Shown here: positions 12,401 through 27,400 of the stretch, one piece after another
How positions within the stretch are numbered: position 1 is the first letter of the stretch
Layout: each line of letters begins with the position of its first letter
Source of the DNA: Purshia tridentata
Taxonomy: Eukaryota > Streptophyta > Magnoliopsida > Rosales > Rosaceae
Assembly: GCA_003254885.1 (NCBI GenBank)
Contig: QANT01003329.1
Coordinates: forward strand, 1 to 64,000
Reading direction: 5' to 3'
Length of the DNA: 64,000 bases
Program-made: the position numbers and the translations under genes
The notes under the pieces: model-generated
What the model saw: only the letters and a program-made list of their open reading frames with translations
The model's database searches: none
What the model was told of the DNA's origin: nothing

Positions 12401-12469
12401 ATAACTTTATAGGTCCAAGAATACCCTAAAGAAAGCATGAGAGACTCCATTTGATTCCTCATCATTCTT
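9428..12469. other. Intergenic region between the DOF3.5-like gene and VIR
   Basis: No convincing gene. It holds the Dof promoter, a GT run near 9630, sequence rich in CGGTTTGG and AACCGAA motifs at about 9925-10045 (a repeat-like composition also seen near 39725-39830), and, next to 12469, the probable VIR 3' UTR. A short frame on the minus strand near 11000-11130 (GSGLLIQEGFALAVAK) could not be tied to a family. Confidence 0.45.
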
Positions 12470-15400
12470 CTACAACTGGCCCAACTTCTCCTGATAAACC
12501 ACAACCACCAACCAAATCTAGTGGGTTAGAACAGCATAGTATGTGATATTATATTGCAAATGTTTCTAAATCTTGCAACAAGGCCAGTTCTTGAATCCGG
12601 ACTGTTCAAGCCCCAAGGCACAGGCCATGTCTAAGGGGGCAGGCCAAGCCCCACATGCGATTAATAGTTTGATTATGGACCGGCCCTCTCCATGTTGGCC
12701 GGAACTTTAGAGGAGCCACATCCACAAGGGGACAGAAATACCAGAAATTTTAAAAAGGATACTGGGAAGAGTCCCTCAGCATGATTATCAGAATTGGAAA
12801 GATATTTACAAGCCAACCAAAGACACATTATATTTAAATCATAATTAGAATTTCTGAAGCAATCCAGAGGTAATAACTTAGAAGGCAAAATTGAAAACAC
12901 GAGAACCAAACACAAAATCAAAATCAAAATCAGAGGAAAAACATAAGCATAATAAACTTAGGACCCATTTAGAAGAAGTGATTTCAAATATAGGTATTAG
13001 TTTATATTGATTGCTTGATTGGACATTAAAATCTATATATACCAAGATTTGCATTAGAAAAAAACAATAGCCGTATTGTCAATTCCAAATCATTCCATCC
13101 AAATGGAACCTAAAGCACACATTTTTTGTTCATTATGTATTCTCCATTATTCCATATTCAATAACCAAAACCATTGAGAATTGGATAAAAGAACTAGAAT
13201 TCTGATAGATGGGACCAACACGTAAAAGATTACCTGAAGCATCTGCATTAACTTTGGATGCTGCTCCAAAAGCTGACAAAGTTTTTCTCGATCATGCACT
13301 AAAGACTGCCATGAAAGGAAGTAATAATTAGAATGGACCAAGGCCATACCAGTCAAACACATCTGAAGTTTTTTGGCAGATAGTACAATGGAGGAGCTTC
13401 TCCAAAAAAATCTTTTGCATAATAAGTTTTCTTGAAAGGTCTATTTGGAAAAGCTTTACGTTTTTCCCAGATGTATTTTGCCTCTTAGATGGCACAAAGA
13501 ATCTCTGGAAAATTGAAGCCAAACCAACAATTTGCAAAAGATTTTTTTGTCTCTCCATAAGCAGTTTCCAAACGGATCCTAAGAAAAAAATACCTGAATA
13601 GCTTCTGGAGACTTGAAGTATTCATGTAATGACATTCCTGGATCTTGTTGCTGATGGGATGTAGAATCCCCTGATTGATGCAAAACTTGCAGTTGAGAAT
13701 GGTCAACTTGCTGTTGTTGCTGTACATGAGCAAAATCTTGTTGTTGGGACTGATAATAGGCTTGCATAGGTGAAACTTGTGGCTGTTGCAGCATCTGCAG
13801 TGAATGCATTTGAACTGGGCTCTGCAAAGTTACACCTTGCTCCAACTGCTGTGAAGCTTGTATAGGTGGCCTAAGATGTTGGGGTGGTTGTGGAGGACGT
13901 GGAAGCTGTGGGGGCTGCAGTGGCTGCAACTGAGCAAGGGAATGAATTGACTGAATAGAAGACTGAGAGATAGAGAGATTCTGCAAAATACTTGGGTTGT
14001 CGCCTTGCAGCTGAGTTGGGATGCTTCCATAAAGACTCATGGGATTAGAACCTGGCCTACTGTAAACCATGTGTGGCACTAGTGGAGGTGAAGAATAGGT
14101 ATTTACTCTGGCCCCTGAAGCAGAAAGACCACCGAACCGAGCATCATTTGAAGGTGCAGTAGAGCTCTGAGGAAGTTCAGTTGTTCCACCACTTGTCTGG
14201 TTATATACTGAAGACTGGGAAATGGAAGTTCTATTGGACGTTAAATTATATGGACTAGATGAAAAAGGAGGTGGTGTTGGAGGAAGTGGTGGTGGCGGCC
14301 TAGCAACCCCACTAGGAGAAGAGACGGAAGTTCTTGAATACTTAGAATCTGGAATGGGAAGGGAAGATGCTAGTGATGTAGAACCATTATGATATGCAGA
14401 AAGATAATCAGACCGAATCTGCCAAGAAAAAGCAAGAGATTACATAAATGCAGATAAACCAGCAAGATACAGTTGAATCAGAAATATGAAGAAAAATGTC
14501 TATAGCACTAACCTGGAAGGCTGTGGGATGTGGCTGCTGCAAATCAGTCATAGAGTTCACAAATGGGGATGACTGACTTGGAACTGAATCAGAGGTCTGA
14601 GATAACATAGCTGCGACAGTTGAAGGAGGTGGCATTGGAGGCAGAGGAGGTTGATTTGGAAGAAATCTCTGGTCATAAAATCCTGGAGGTCCTGCAGTTA
14701 TAGGCACATTACCAGTATGTTGGGGACTGTTCTTTGTAAAGAAATTTTGTGGGTTCATCCTAGAATCAACCGGTAACTGTGCAGAAGATGCCGATGCATT
14801 ATTATACGGAAAAACAGGGAATCTAGGACTATTTGCTGCTGTTGCTGACTCAAAACCACTAGAGGTCCTGACTAGTGTTGCATTCTTTGGCTCATCAGAA
14901 TGCTCAAAGTACTTCTTATCTGAACAAACACTTGGTTCTCGAGTCAATGGCATTTCAGGACGCAAAACTGAAATCCTAGAAGAAAATTCACTTTGTGTGT
15001 TCTCATCAATGTTAGATGGTGTGGCCAAGTCATGAGCATCACTCTCTGTCTCTTCAACAATTGAGTGAGGAGAACTTTGCTCAACAATTACAGGAGCAGG
15101 CTGCTGCAGATTATCATCCGGCTGAGGAAAGGGCAATTTGTCATCAGGCTCAGACTCTTCACCATCAAAAACTATGTCAATTCCCTGAAGATCATCATCA
15201 ATATCCGCTTTCAATTGTTTAGGTTTGTTGAACTTCTCCATAGCTGTGCCATTCACAGGAGTTGCACTCTTCACCTGTACTGCTGCATCCCCAACTACCG
15301 ATGACACTGGATTCTGGCGTTCCCTCTGCCTGGCCATAAATTCATCCACGTGAATTGACGGAGGTCGCCCTCCAGTAGATCCCACTCGCTGGACTGCTAT

Positions 15401-18400
15401 TACATTAGAATTAGAAGCACCATCAACATTTCTTTCCCTTGCAACATAGTCATCGACATGCATGGAAGGAGGCCTGCTAGTATTTGGTTTGCGCTGCCGA
15501 AAGGTATCCCTACGAGTAGGACCAGACGAGCCAGTAGTCGAACCCAATCCTCGTGAAAACACATTTTGAGTTGTGATCTCAACCGGGGAATTTTCTCCCC
15601 TGGCCCGCCTATTTGGGCCATCAAGTGATGACATTTTCCTCTTAACAGAAAGATTCGACTGTGACAATCTATCTGGTAACGTTTCGGGACACTCCCACTG
15701 AAACTTGTCTCCAAGTGGTCCTTGGTAAAGATAATCGTCAGCCATTTCAACACCACCTTCTGACATTAGATGGATCTTTGAAGAAACTAGGACATTTGGT
15801 GGCACGGGAACATAATCACTAGAAAAGACATCATCCACCTTTAATGAAGAACTAGGCTTTTGCAACAATAGCATTAATGACTTCACAGATTCTAAAACCT
15901 GTACATTGATGATGAAAACGCCAGATATTAAACAAACTTGGGAAATTTCAAAATGCTATTAAAGAATAAATCAAAATCAGTTATACCTGATACAAAGGGG
16001 TTTGAGTATCAGAGTCAGCTATATAGTCATCAGCCATGGTCTTCAACAGAGAGGTCAATTCATAAATGTAGTTCAAGTTTTCTTCAGGAATACCATCCGT
16101 TGCACCTATATCATCAGGAAGGCCAAAAAGGAATTTCACCGCAATAACCTTGTCTGGATTCAATCTAATAAAGAAGCAAACCATAAGTGTAGCCAGCGAA
16201 ATGACAATTTTGAGCTTAAAAAAAGCAGATATGACGCAGAGAAAACCAAAGCCAATATGAATTAAGACCCATGTGCACACAAAGGTCCTAGGAACCAATC
16301 AAAATTACTTCGGGTAGTCAAAAAAATAACCTTGTGCTATATATAAAAGGGTTCTATAAAGAGCTAGGTTTACAAAAAAATCGTGCTCTAATGAAATGCA
16401 AAGCAAAAGTATATTTGGTAGCCAGTACTGAAAGTAATATTATTATATTACTCAAAGAAACTTGCACACATTTCAATTTCGTAAAGCTAGCTACAGCCAA
16501 TACTCCTAATTCTAATGAATACTCGTAATGCATGAATAAACTCATTAAATTAAGATGAATTCTAGTACATGTTGCGAATGCTTCGTGAGACCCTGAAGAT
16601 GGTCAGTCAAAACCTTTTCCATTTTCATACTTAAGAACATGAAATTTTTTTAATGGAAACTTCAGGAAATGTTTTACAAACCAATAATCTTAGCCTCTTT
16701 GAAATGTTTTACATGTAAATTTATAAAATAGCATATCTTGCCTCTTTGAACAACAAACCCCGATACAAAAGCACTACTATCTTTAAGGAAAAATTCTCTT
16801 TTATAGCTCTAAAGTTTGACAAGTATTCAAAATTGTCAGGTAAATTGCAAACTAATATCCAATAATTATATAAACAAAAAAGTAGAAGGAAAACAAATAC
16901 AAAGTTCTGGAGTACAAAACTAAACCTCAGTGGTATGTTCAGCAAACAAAAAATGATAAAGTTGAACAAAAATATTGGTTTACCTAAATCAATAAAACAA
17001 CAAACAATGCAAGAGAAATCACCTTTCCCCATCAAGGCAGAAGCACAGAGATCCCATAGACAATGCATTGACAGCCTCAATTGCATAAGTTGACAAAACA
17101 TCTTTTGAACCAACTGATCTTAACAAGTTCTTACAGCAACATAACAAAGGGGGACACTTTCCCCATTCAGATTCATTAGGAAGACAATAATTGCCATTGT
17201 CATCCTTTTCATGTCCTCTCTGAAATTCATTGTCCTCAACAACCGAGTGAAGATGATAAAAAGTGGCTGCTAAAGCACTTCGACCTTCACTACAAGAACC
17301 AAGTTCTTTAAAAGCAGTAAGACATGCAAGTAATTCTTTTCCAGCAGGTAGAACCTGGAAAACAAGGGTACTCTCGTTTAGCATCAAATAAGCAAAGGAG
17401 TTCGAAATCTTTTAATCTGATAGAACATTTTACAAAGTGAAGTTAATTTAATCACTTCCCACATTAACAATTCCACAAAAGCTTAATATAATCCAAAGCA
17501 AGTCCCAGAAAAAGTATTATCTTCAATGCTCAATTTTCCAGAATGTCTTGGATCAAAAGAGGGGAAAAAAATGCCAGAATGTCATGCATTTGACTATTTG
17601 TTTCTCAAGCGCACTTATTGGGCTAATGGACTACAACAAAGCTCTCTCCCATCAAGTATGCCCCCACACCACCACCACCACAGCCGCCCCCCACACACCC
17701 CCCCCTTTCTCCCACTAAAAAAAATTCTCCCTGGTGAAGGTGGGATTCAACCCAGGTCCTCTGTGAATTTACCAACCACACTAGCTAGTAGCTTCATGCT
17801 CAAGTGCATTTCATATGTACAAAAATGGCTTCTGGAGAAATATCAGAGATAGATTAATCAACTTAAACTAAAGCATATCGAACTTCAGTTACAATGTAGG
17901 AAGGAGCAAGTTACCTGACAAAACGCAAGGAGATATTTTAAAATGACTGTGCAATCTTCAGTACTCAAATTTTCAAAATTTTGCCTATTAAACCAGGGAA
18001 GCATTTCAGTATATACACGGTTAAACTGTATGATCTTAAATAATAATAAAAAACAAGAATATAAATGTGCATATTATCTACTCACAAATCATGTCCCCCA
18101 GCACGGTGTAGAGATGCTTGAGAAATAAAAATCAGTGAGAAGGAATTGAATACAGGGAGGCACCACGTAAGCAGAGGAAATCCATACTTAGCAGAACTTC
18201 TACCACCTAGAATCTGCATTCCATCTGCATCAGTGGCACCTAAACACCTATCCAGTATTCTAGTTAGCATCGGTATAGCACCCTCCTTTAACAAAAGTGC
18301 CTGATAAAGAAAAAAACAATATTAAGTAAAATCTGTTGCTTCTTTACTAAATAAAAAGAGTGAGGGGAACAAAATAAATCAGAAAAAATTGGAAACCTTG

Positions 18401-21400
18401 GCACGTGGATGCTCCAATAAGCTGGCAAGGAAATCAAGATATCTATAAACCTGAAAAGTGAGAGAACATTAGTAAATCAAATTAGACTGATGTTCTAACC
18501 GTAACAGTGAAAAGAAACTTGCCTTATAAGCATCCATATCTAATGGAGAAGACAAGTCATAAGCGTGATCACGAATCCATGAGAATATGGGTCGTAAAAG
18601 TATAGAACAACTTTCGGCTTTTTGGCAAGCGATGCGGATAATAAAGACTCGAAGCATATCTTGAATGACCACCAGTTCCTGTTTAAAGTGATATCATTAG
18701 GCATGCAACATGATACTAGCTGCAAGTATTTATTAAGAAAGCCCACACTGCGCACCCTTTTCTCTCAAAGCTTCTAGCAATGATATAAAAAAGTAAAATA
18801 TGACTTCATCAGAAAAACATCACCTACAGAGATAGCATAATGTTGGATAATCTGTGCAATTTTGTCAAGATGCAGCGTCAATTGGCTAAGAAGCTTCTCC
18901 AGGTGCACAGGATGCAGATACCAGTTCACCTCTCTCTCCTTCTGAGGACCCAAAAGAGTCCCAACAGACAATTTTCTAAGGGCACTCAACAAGGGCATAC
19001 CCTTTTTCCAAAGCCCTTCTTCAGGAAATAAATCATTCTTGCAATGCCAGAAAAGGAAAAAATTACACAAGGAAAAATTTTAAAACATGTTAGATATAAC
19101 AGCCCACAAAGGTTTCAATTAGAACAACTTTATAAACAAAGAGAATCAGAAAGGATAACTACAAGTGGTCAAAAATTGTTGATGATATGAAAATAGCAAA
19201 TTAGACAAGCAGTTCTTGAACCAAAACATTAAATATGGTCCAAGTTTACAAAATGAATAATGATGCTCCATAAAAAGTTAATGCATTCAATATCTTTGTT
19301 GCAGCAGGTGCACAGTAAACAGGAACCTAGAATGGAGCTAGCAGTACAGATAAATGAGTCAACAGTCCACCGTTTACTGAAACTTATATGAGCTAGACAG
19401 AAGCTTGTTAAAGTACCCATGTAGAACTAGAATGGCTAAGCATGCATATCAATGTTTTCTTGAGGGGTGTCTACTAGGAAAAGCTTAGCAAGCTCCTTGT
19501 GAAATGTACCTTTAACCTTTTTCAGCTGATAGTGAGAAAACAGTCTGATTATCCAAAAAAAAAAAAGAACAAAAACAAAAAAGAGAGGAGAGAAGAAATC
19601 TAGCATACCAGAAGACACAGCAAACTGCATGTTTCCTTTGGACCTAAGGCCAGCAAGGAAGTAACTTGAACACTAGCAAGAAGGGTGTGAAAAAGGCCAG
19701 GAGTCCAGCCATAGGCTGGCCAACAAGCAAGGGCCGACACAATAAGATGGCAGATAGCTCCAAAACCAAGCGCAGAATCGGGATAAGGAGAGGATAAGTC
19801 TGCTGCACATGCAGCTAGTTTCGGGCTACCATTCAAAGAATTCAGTCAAATTATATACAAAAAAAATTAACGCGACTAGGGAAGAGAAAAAGAATGATGA
19901 CCCAGTTACCTTACTTCTCGGTGCAATCGTAGAAGGGCATTCAATAATTTAGTATTTCTGTGCTGCTCTTGTACTTCCTATAAATATAGAGGAGTCAAAA
20001 GACCACATTTCAACAGCCAACCAATGGAAGCACACATTGTAAATACAATCAGTACTAAAGTCCCAAATGAACTTAAAGATGGTCAGGTGTCATATTCTTG
20101 CAGTCCCCAGATCTCATAACAGAAGGATAGGCTGAAAAATCAAACTTTACCTCTTTTCCACAACTCCTGGGTAGGATGAAATAAAAATTCCATTTAAACA
20201 GTTTCTTAATTTTGATTATCTACATACGAGGATTCTAGTCCTAGCATCCTTTCTGAAATTTTGTAAGATTCATGGCCAATACCTAGGCATATTCTACAGC
20301 TATCACATAATCAAAACCATTTCTTGTAATGTCTTTATCCAAACAAAACTATCCTATGTCCTACATAGAAGGTGGTCTCCCACATTGAGATTATCAACAT
20401 TTCAGAATCTTTAATATGGATTTTGAGAACATCAAGATTAGATTATAATCATTTTAAAAACACAACTTTGCTACAATATCAAATGATACTTCCTCTCATT
20501 CCAACCAAACTTCCCATGAAAAAACTCAGTCATATAGTGGCTAACTAATGAAGCAAACCTGCAATTTCTGCAATAAATTGATTAACAACACAAGCGTAGG
20601 GACCACAAGATCAACTAAACTCTGCTCACGATTACGTTCCAACAGTAGATCTGATGTAGAATTGCATTCTGTGCCCTCATCAACAAGGTAATCTGTTCAA
20701 GACAAAATAAAAGCACATTTACCAAGCTTAGAAAATAAATGGACCTTATAAAATATCAGAATATTTTACAAACAAGTTCTTAAAACTGTACACAGTAGTA
20801 GTGACAAACAAGTGTGCAAGATGACAGTTAAACTTCACCTATTTATGAAAGATGTACTGAGCGCACATGCAGACCTGATAAAGTATACTAATAATCATAG
20901 CATATAGGCACTACATAGGTTTTGTTATGAGTGACCAGTATATAAGAAAACAGATAAGGTACAAATAAAATTTATCGAATGCTTTCCATAGAAATGAAGT
21001 TTAAGTCACTTTGGATTCTACTCTTGCAACTATGTTTTTGGTGCAGAATCCTTTGGATTATGATGGGACTAGTTTGGTGAAAACTTTACGGTGACAACAA
21101 ATTTTGTGGGTTTTTAACTTTTTATGCATACAGATCAATCTATGAAAGCAACTATTTCCAAATAACATACCATAACTGTTGGAGGACCTCTCAAGCATAA
21201 ACCTACAGTTGACCAGAACTGCATAGATTATTACAATAGCACCTTCATCATACAGAGTTGCAGCAACAGTCTACATCAACAAAACAACAATGAGCAAGAT
21301 GAAAATCCATTATCATAATAAATCAGGAAAACAGAAAATCACATACCGAGTTCTCTGAAATGAATGCTAAAATGCGAAATGCTGTTGTCAACTGTGCTAC

Positions 21401-24400
21401 AGAAGAGTCGCGAAGAGTCACACCATCAAAAGTCTTTTCAGAGATAAACTTTCCAAGATTCTCCATAACATTAACATCTGAACCACCAGAAGAATCTCCA
21501 ATAACATTCTCAACATCTGTCAAATCCGACACTAGTGGGATGGTCGATGTCAAGTGGGCATCTCCTCCAGAAGCTAAGACAGCAGCATATCGTATAAGTC
21601 CTGTAACCCCACTTTTATGATATACTACACCAGCATCTATCCATTCCAACAGCCGTGTGGGGGCATCTTTCCTATTTGACCCTGGAGAAGAGGAATGTAA
21701 AGCCCTATGGAGCTCCAAAACATGTCCAATCCAAGATCCAAGAGAAGATGCAATTGAATCAGAAACAATAACTTCAAAAATCTCAGCAGCTGAGTGAAAT
21801 ATCGCAATATTTAGTGGCGAGGCTCCTGAAAATCCAGAAATTCAACTGAGTAAATGCATAACTAAAAGTACGTAGTTGCAAATTTCAGACTTAGACATAG
21901 GGCAAGTGGATAACCGCTTTTTGTGGCAACTGGCTCTGGTTCCTTGGCAGAATGTAATGCTTCAATCAAAATTTTAACAGCCTACAAAAATGATATTTAT
22001 TCATTAGTCAATAAACTGAAGCATGTATCTACAAAGGATTATCTAACAATGAGAATATCAAGAACATACAGAGGCATTGCTCATATACCACAGATAGCAT
22101 ATTATTAGAAGTTAGAACCAGCTGCTTGTAAAGGCACCATACAGATCAGCATCAATGATTATAAGTCTATGCTAAAATAAAACACATTACTTTAATGCTG
22201 CCTAGCTTGGGTGGTAAGCCCTCTTTGGCATGGTACCAGAGGCTTAAGTTCAAAAACTGTCTTTGTGCCAACCCATGAACATCTAACCATACAAGTCAAC
22301 AATAAAATAGAACAAAAACTTCAAAATTAAGAACTTGGCAACCATGATACATATGAGAATTAGAATAAATATAAGAACTTGGCAAATCAGTTACCAAATA
22401 GTAAATTACTAATATATAAGAAATGGTTACCAAACACTAAAATCACTTAAGTTGTATATGGATGCAAGGATTTAGAGAAGAGACTTGGATTTCAAAATTA
22501 AGTTTAAACCAAATGCCTAGATAGGCATATTATTAGTAAATCCAACATTAAGTGATTTTGTTGGACCAAAAAATTATTTTTCTTCATTTCCTTTCCAAAA
22601 AAACCAAATGATTATGTTTGGTAAAGTACGAACCAAATGCCCAGATTTGAAGTCCAAATGCATCTCAAGTATGAAACAGAAACTACTTCTACATGTCTGC
22701 ATTACATATTATATATGGTTTCAGATAGAATATTCATCAGTACCTCAGGAAAATATCCCAGAGCCAACAATGCCTGGCGTCCACAATCAGACCTGCAAAT
22801 AAAAAAAAAAAAGTGGTTAAATTGTATTAACAGTCCACACATTAGAATCATATTAGTGTTGTTGTGTTAATATCATATTAGTGTTGTTGTGTTGGTATTG
22901 ATGTGTACTTCTTGTCCACAGATTGTAAAGTTCTCAACAACAAAAAAAGAAAAAAAAAAGAGAGTCCACAGCCGACATAAAAAGTTCAGTTCCACCTTGC
23001 AAGAGCACATAGTTCCCACAGCACCCACAAAAACTCTTCTGAGTTTGGAGCTGCAGTAAGCAAACGATCTATGGCATTAACCTGTACCAAGGAATTAGAG
23101 AGTTGCTATCTCAGCTGAAAGTATCTAATAGAGATAAAAGAAGAAAAAAACAAAAACAAAAGGAGCAAAAGGAACTAACCACCCTCAAATGAATCCCAAC
23201 AATCATTCCAACTTCCTGTGGAACACAAAAGAATCCTTTGGATATTGAAACAGATGCATATCGAAGAGGAAGACATGCATCCTTATCCACATCATCAGCA
23301 CCTCTTAAGGCATGTATTATTGTTGCAGAAAGCTCAGGGTGATTTAGCAGGAAAATTAGGCCTGCATAAGTAAACATGAAATGTGATTAACAATCGTCTG
23401 GATTTGATAAAATATAATGAAGTTGATGATAACACAGCATAAGAGAGACCTGAGCGACAAAAAAGAAGGGAAAGAATTATGGCCTCAATAGATGATGCAA
23501 TATCCACAAATATGTCCATAGCACGACCCACTTCTGAACGTAATATGGATGATGACAATAATGCAACTGATAGAGGTAGAAATCCCCTCTCCTGCTACCA
23601 AGAAATTGTAAATATTAAGCACACAAAAAAAAGGTTAACATGGATTGCAACCCAAACTCCTTTGCATAGAAGAAAACAAGAACTAGCAAACAATGTACAA
23701 ACTTGGAAGCAAAATCCAATGTAAGTAACAAAGAGAGAGAGAACTGAGAGGAGAAAGATAGAAAAGACGGAAAAAAATAATATAATGGATTTGATTGAGA
23801 GATAATTTGATTTAATCATGAAATTGAGTTGATTAAAAATTTTAATCTGCGTTGATTCTGGATAGGGAGTTAGGGATTTGATCAGGGAGTTGATTAAGAG
23901 ATTTGATTTTGATGTGATCCCTAAAAATAGGCTATGCTATAACGCTTAAGATATAGACTTGAATGATAAAATATTGAAACCCTAACTGCCCCTCATGTTC
24001 TTCTTCTTCCTTCCCCTCTCTTTCTCCTTTCTCCCTCCCTCCCTCTTCTACTACTCCGTATTGGTTCTGCATCAATCTCTCTCATCATATGCACCATTAA
24101 AGTGAAAACATTTGGGCTGAGCTCTTCCTCAGCACCCCATGGAGATCCCAGTCTTATGTAATTTACTGGTTTCTCTTGTGTGTGCTTGAGGACCCTTATG
24201 TTCATTAACATATAAAACATTGACCACTAAACTCAACTAAGCCTTGGGGAGTTGGGTTCTTAAACATGGACCATCCTCTCCCCCATCCCTGATAAAACAT
24301 CCTTTGTTGCCTTGCTACTTCTACCAATATATATTTTGGTCTACCCACATTGTGACCAGCATAGTTTTCTAGATTTTAACAAACGAGGGTTGCAATAAAT

Positions 24401-27400
24401 TGACAGCCAGCATAAAATTTTATCACATCCCATTAATGAGTCCTTTAGAGATACATTTTTTTTTTAAGAGAAAGATACTTTTTATTGACCAAAAACTCAA
24501 CCAATACACACAATGGACAAGATGTCCATTATCTAAGAAAACATATCAAAAGTAAGTGATATGTTTACAAATAATAACAATAATTAAATGGTAATTTGGA
24601 ATTATAGTAATAATTGACCAGTAATAGGATGAACATCAAAGAAATTATATAAATATAATAAAAACACAATATATGCATACACATACATATGCATTATAAA
24701 TTAACCATATCCCAGTGATGCAGAAGGATGCTGAAAGAACAAAGAGGGGAAATTACCTTGAGAAGAGCCAGCAAATGCAAGTCGATATCCCAATTTGAGA
24801 AACAACAATTTGATGAAGCAATCAAGTCATTGGATGCTTTAAATGACAACAAACCTTCTGTTTGACCAAGAAGCAATGATCTGGTTGTGCGGGCAACTCG
24901 AGAAGGATCTTCAATCGGCCCACGTGAATTTATCAATTTCTGCAGTAATACTTGTCAATAAACATGAACTAAGAAAAAAAATTACAAATTTCTGTGGCAT
25001 CTAAAGTGGAACTAACTTGTACACAAGCTCCAGATACAACCGAAAATGAAAGGAAAAAAAATTACAACTGACCAAGAGCTTTTTAAGTTGCGATTTCACA
25101 CAGATAAGCATGTCCAAAGTATCACTTGTGACCCTACCCACATTAGAGAGACCTCCCAATATGGACAAAACTGCACACTGAAAAGAACAGAATTATCATA
25201 AGAATCACTTAACTTAGGTAGCACGTAAACATATGAAACCATAAGCAGCCTCACCAAGTTGAAGGTTTACCTCGAATCTTGAAGCAACTTCATAAAATCT
25301 TAAGCGGTGAAGGACATAAGTTGCACAAGAGGCAACATCATGACGCTGTTTTTGTAATAACAGATTCAACAATCTACTATAACCATCACTAACACCAGAT
25401 CTGATGTTTTCATCATCACGAGGCCACCAACCTAAAAATCCTTCACACCCAAAAGAATACTGAGTAGCCTTCTCAACAACTCCAAGTAGCAGCAAAGTAG
25501 TAGCGGTAGAATTCTGCTTGTCACCACAAAAAACATGTACAAGCTGCTCCATTCCCCCACCACTGACAAAGTGAAAGCAGCTCTCTCTTCCAGAGCACAA
25601 AAGAAGAGCCACACTCAACCCCAGCATGACATTTGTATTCTGCAAATCAAGATACCAGATCAGAAAGGGGGAAAGGAGGAAAGGAGGGAAGGAGGGAGGT
25701 AGAGAGGGACAGAGGAGACAGACAGACAGACAGAACATGTCTTTGTTTCTATCTGTTGTATTTTGAATATGTGAAACACAAGTGAAGGAAATTGTAATTT
25801 AATCACCTGTGGAAGTTGGTGATGTCCAATACTCAATATGTCCTTATTAAAACAAAAGTACTGACTTAAAACATCCACCAACTGTTTGGAAGTTATTAAA
25901 TCAGACTCAGACTCAGCAAATTCGTACTCTGCCAACGATTCAGCTGTTGCATACCCTGACTCTTGTTTAAACTCTTTATAGAGCTCAAGAAGCTCTGTTC
26001 TGGCCTCACTAAGAACATTGTGCAATTCTTCACAATCTCTAGATCCGCCCCAAGAAAAGGTGACATAAGAAGTGGCAGCTGACACTACAGTGTTGACAAT
26101 TTTATGCAATGCATTCCCTTGATTGGGCAACTCACAAACCTTCACCATCAGCTGTAACAATTGCTTAGCTTCAATAGATATATCTGATGCCACAACAGGT
26201 AGAGATAAAGTATTCAGAGCTGATATGGATTCCTCAATTGTCAAATTAGTTGAATGTAAAGCCAGAGGGAGGTCTTCAAGCTTTCCCTCAGCAGAGCTAA
26301 CAAGATTTGTTATGGAGCTATCATCAAATTCAATGTTGAATTGCCCCAGATCTTCTGCTGTGTTTCCATATATGACCAAACTCAGGCTACGGTAGCTGCC
26401 CCTTACAACCAGATGATTAGTTACAACAGCCTGCAGATAAGTAATGACACCTGTGAGAAAGACTACAGCATAATCAACAGAACAAATAAACAATGTGTGT
26501 AAATATATATAAATATAGGAATGTAAGGTCCAATGATCTCTCTCTCTCTCTCTCGCTCTCTCTCCCTCTCCCCGTTTCAAATGTAGTTCCCCAGAAAGTT
26601 AATACATTTTCAACAGCATAATGAAGTTTTTTTTAAACGAGAAACAAATTTTATTGACTCAAATAGTGCAGACAATCCGTTGATAAGATGTCTAGTGCCT
26701 CAATTCAGTTGCTGCCATGTTGAAAGTCAAATATATCTATCTAGTATAATAATGCCAAACCCTTTCCTAACACAGATCACCACAATATCTATGCTCAGCA
26801 GCTTTCCAATCTATAGAAGAGAAAGAAATCTCCCTAAATTCTACAGCAACCAAAGCCCAAATTGCTGACCAAAATCTTATTCGCTCCCAAAGTTCTTCCA
26901 ATCCCACCCCACTTAGTCTTCAAACATTCTTCTATTTCATTCCATCCAAATAACCCAAATTATTGCTACCATCATGCAACCCACAAGCACTTTTTCTTCC
27001 CCATACCCAAAACCTTATACGGCACACTACGCAAATTGTAATAGTTCCTTGGAATAGCCCAACCTGCATTACATTCCCCAATAATTTCCACCAAAATTGT
27101 AATATAAAAGGGCAATGGAGAAATAAATAATTGACACTTTCCTCCCCATTCTTGCATAGGATACACTAATGTCAATAAAGGAATAAATACAGCCTTCACT
27201 TTTGGACTTGATCACAGGTGTTGATCATCCCATCAGCCACTAACCATGGCAGAATTTCTACTTTCAGGAAGTACCTTAGCCTTCCAGATCTGATTGAAAG
27301 GGTGAAAATATGAAAATCTGGTTTGTCGAAGATGAAACTACTATATGATTTACAGGAAAAGGGCACCAAGCTTCTAGTCTCCAAGACATAAACCCTCACT

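Noticed and set aside
12957-13112. Possible MITE in VIR intron 27 (GGACCCATTTAG and GGTTCCATTTGG ends)
   Set aside because: End similarity is weak and the TTA/TAA flanks do not match, so I did not list it.
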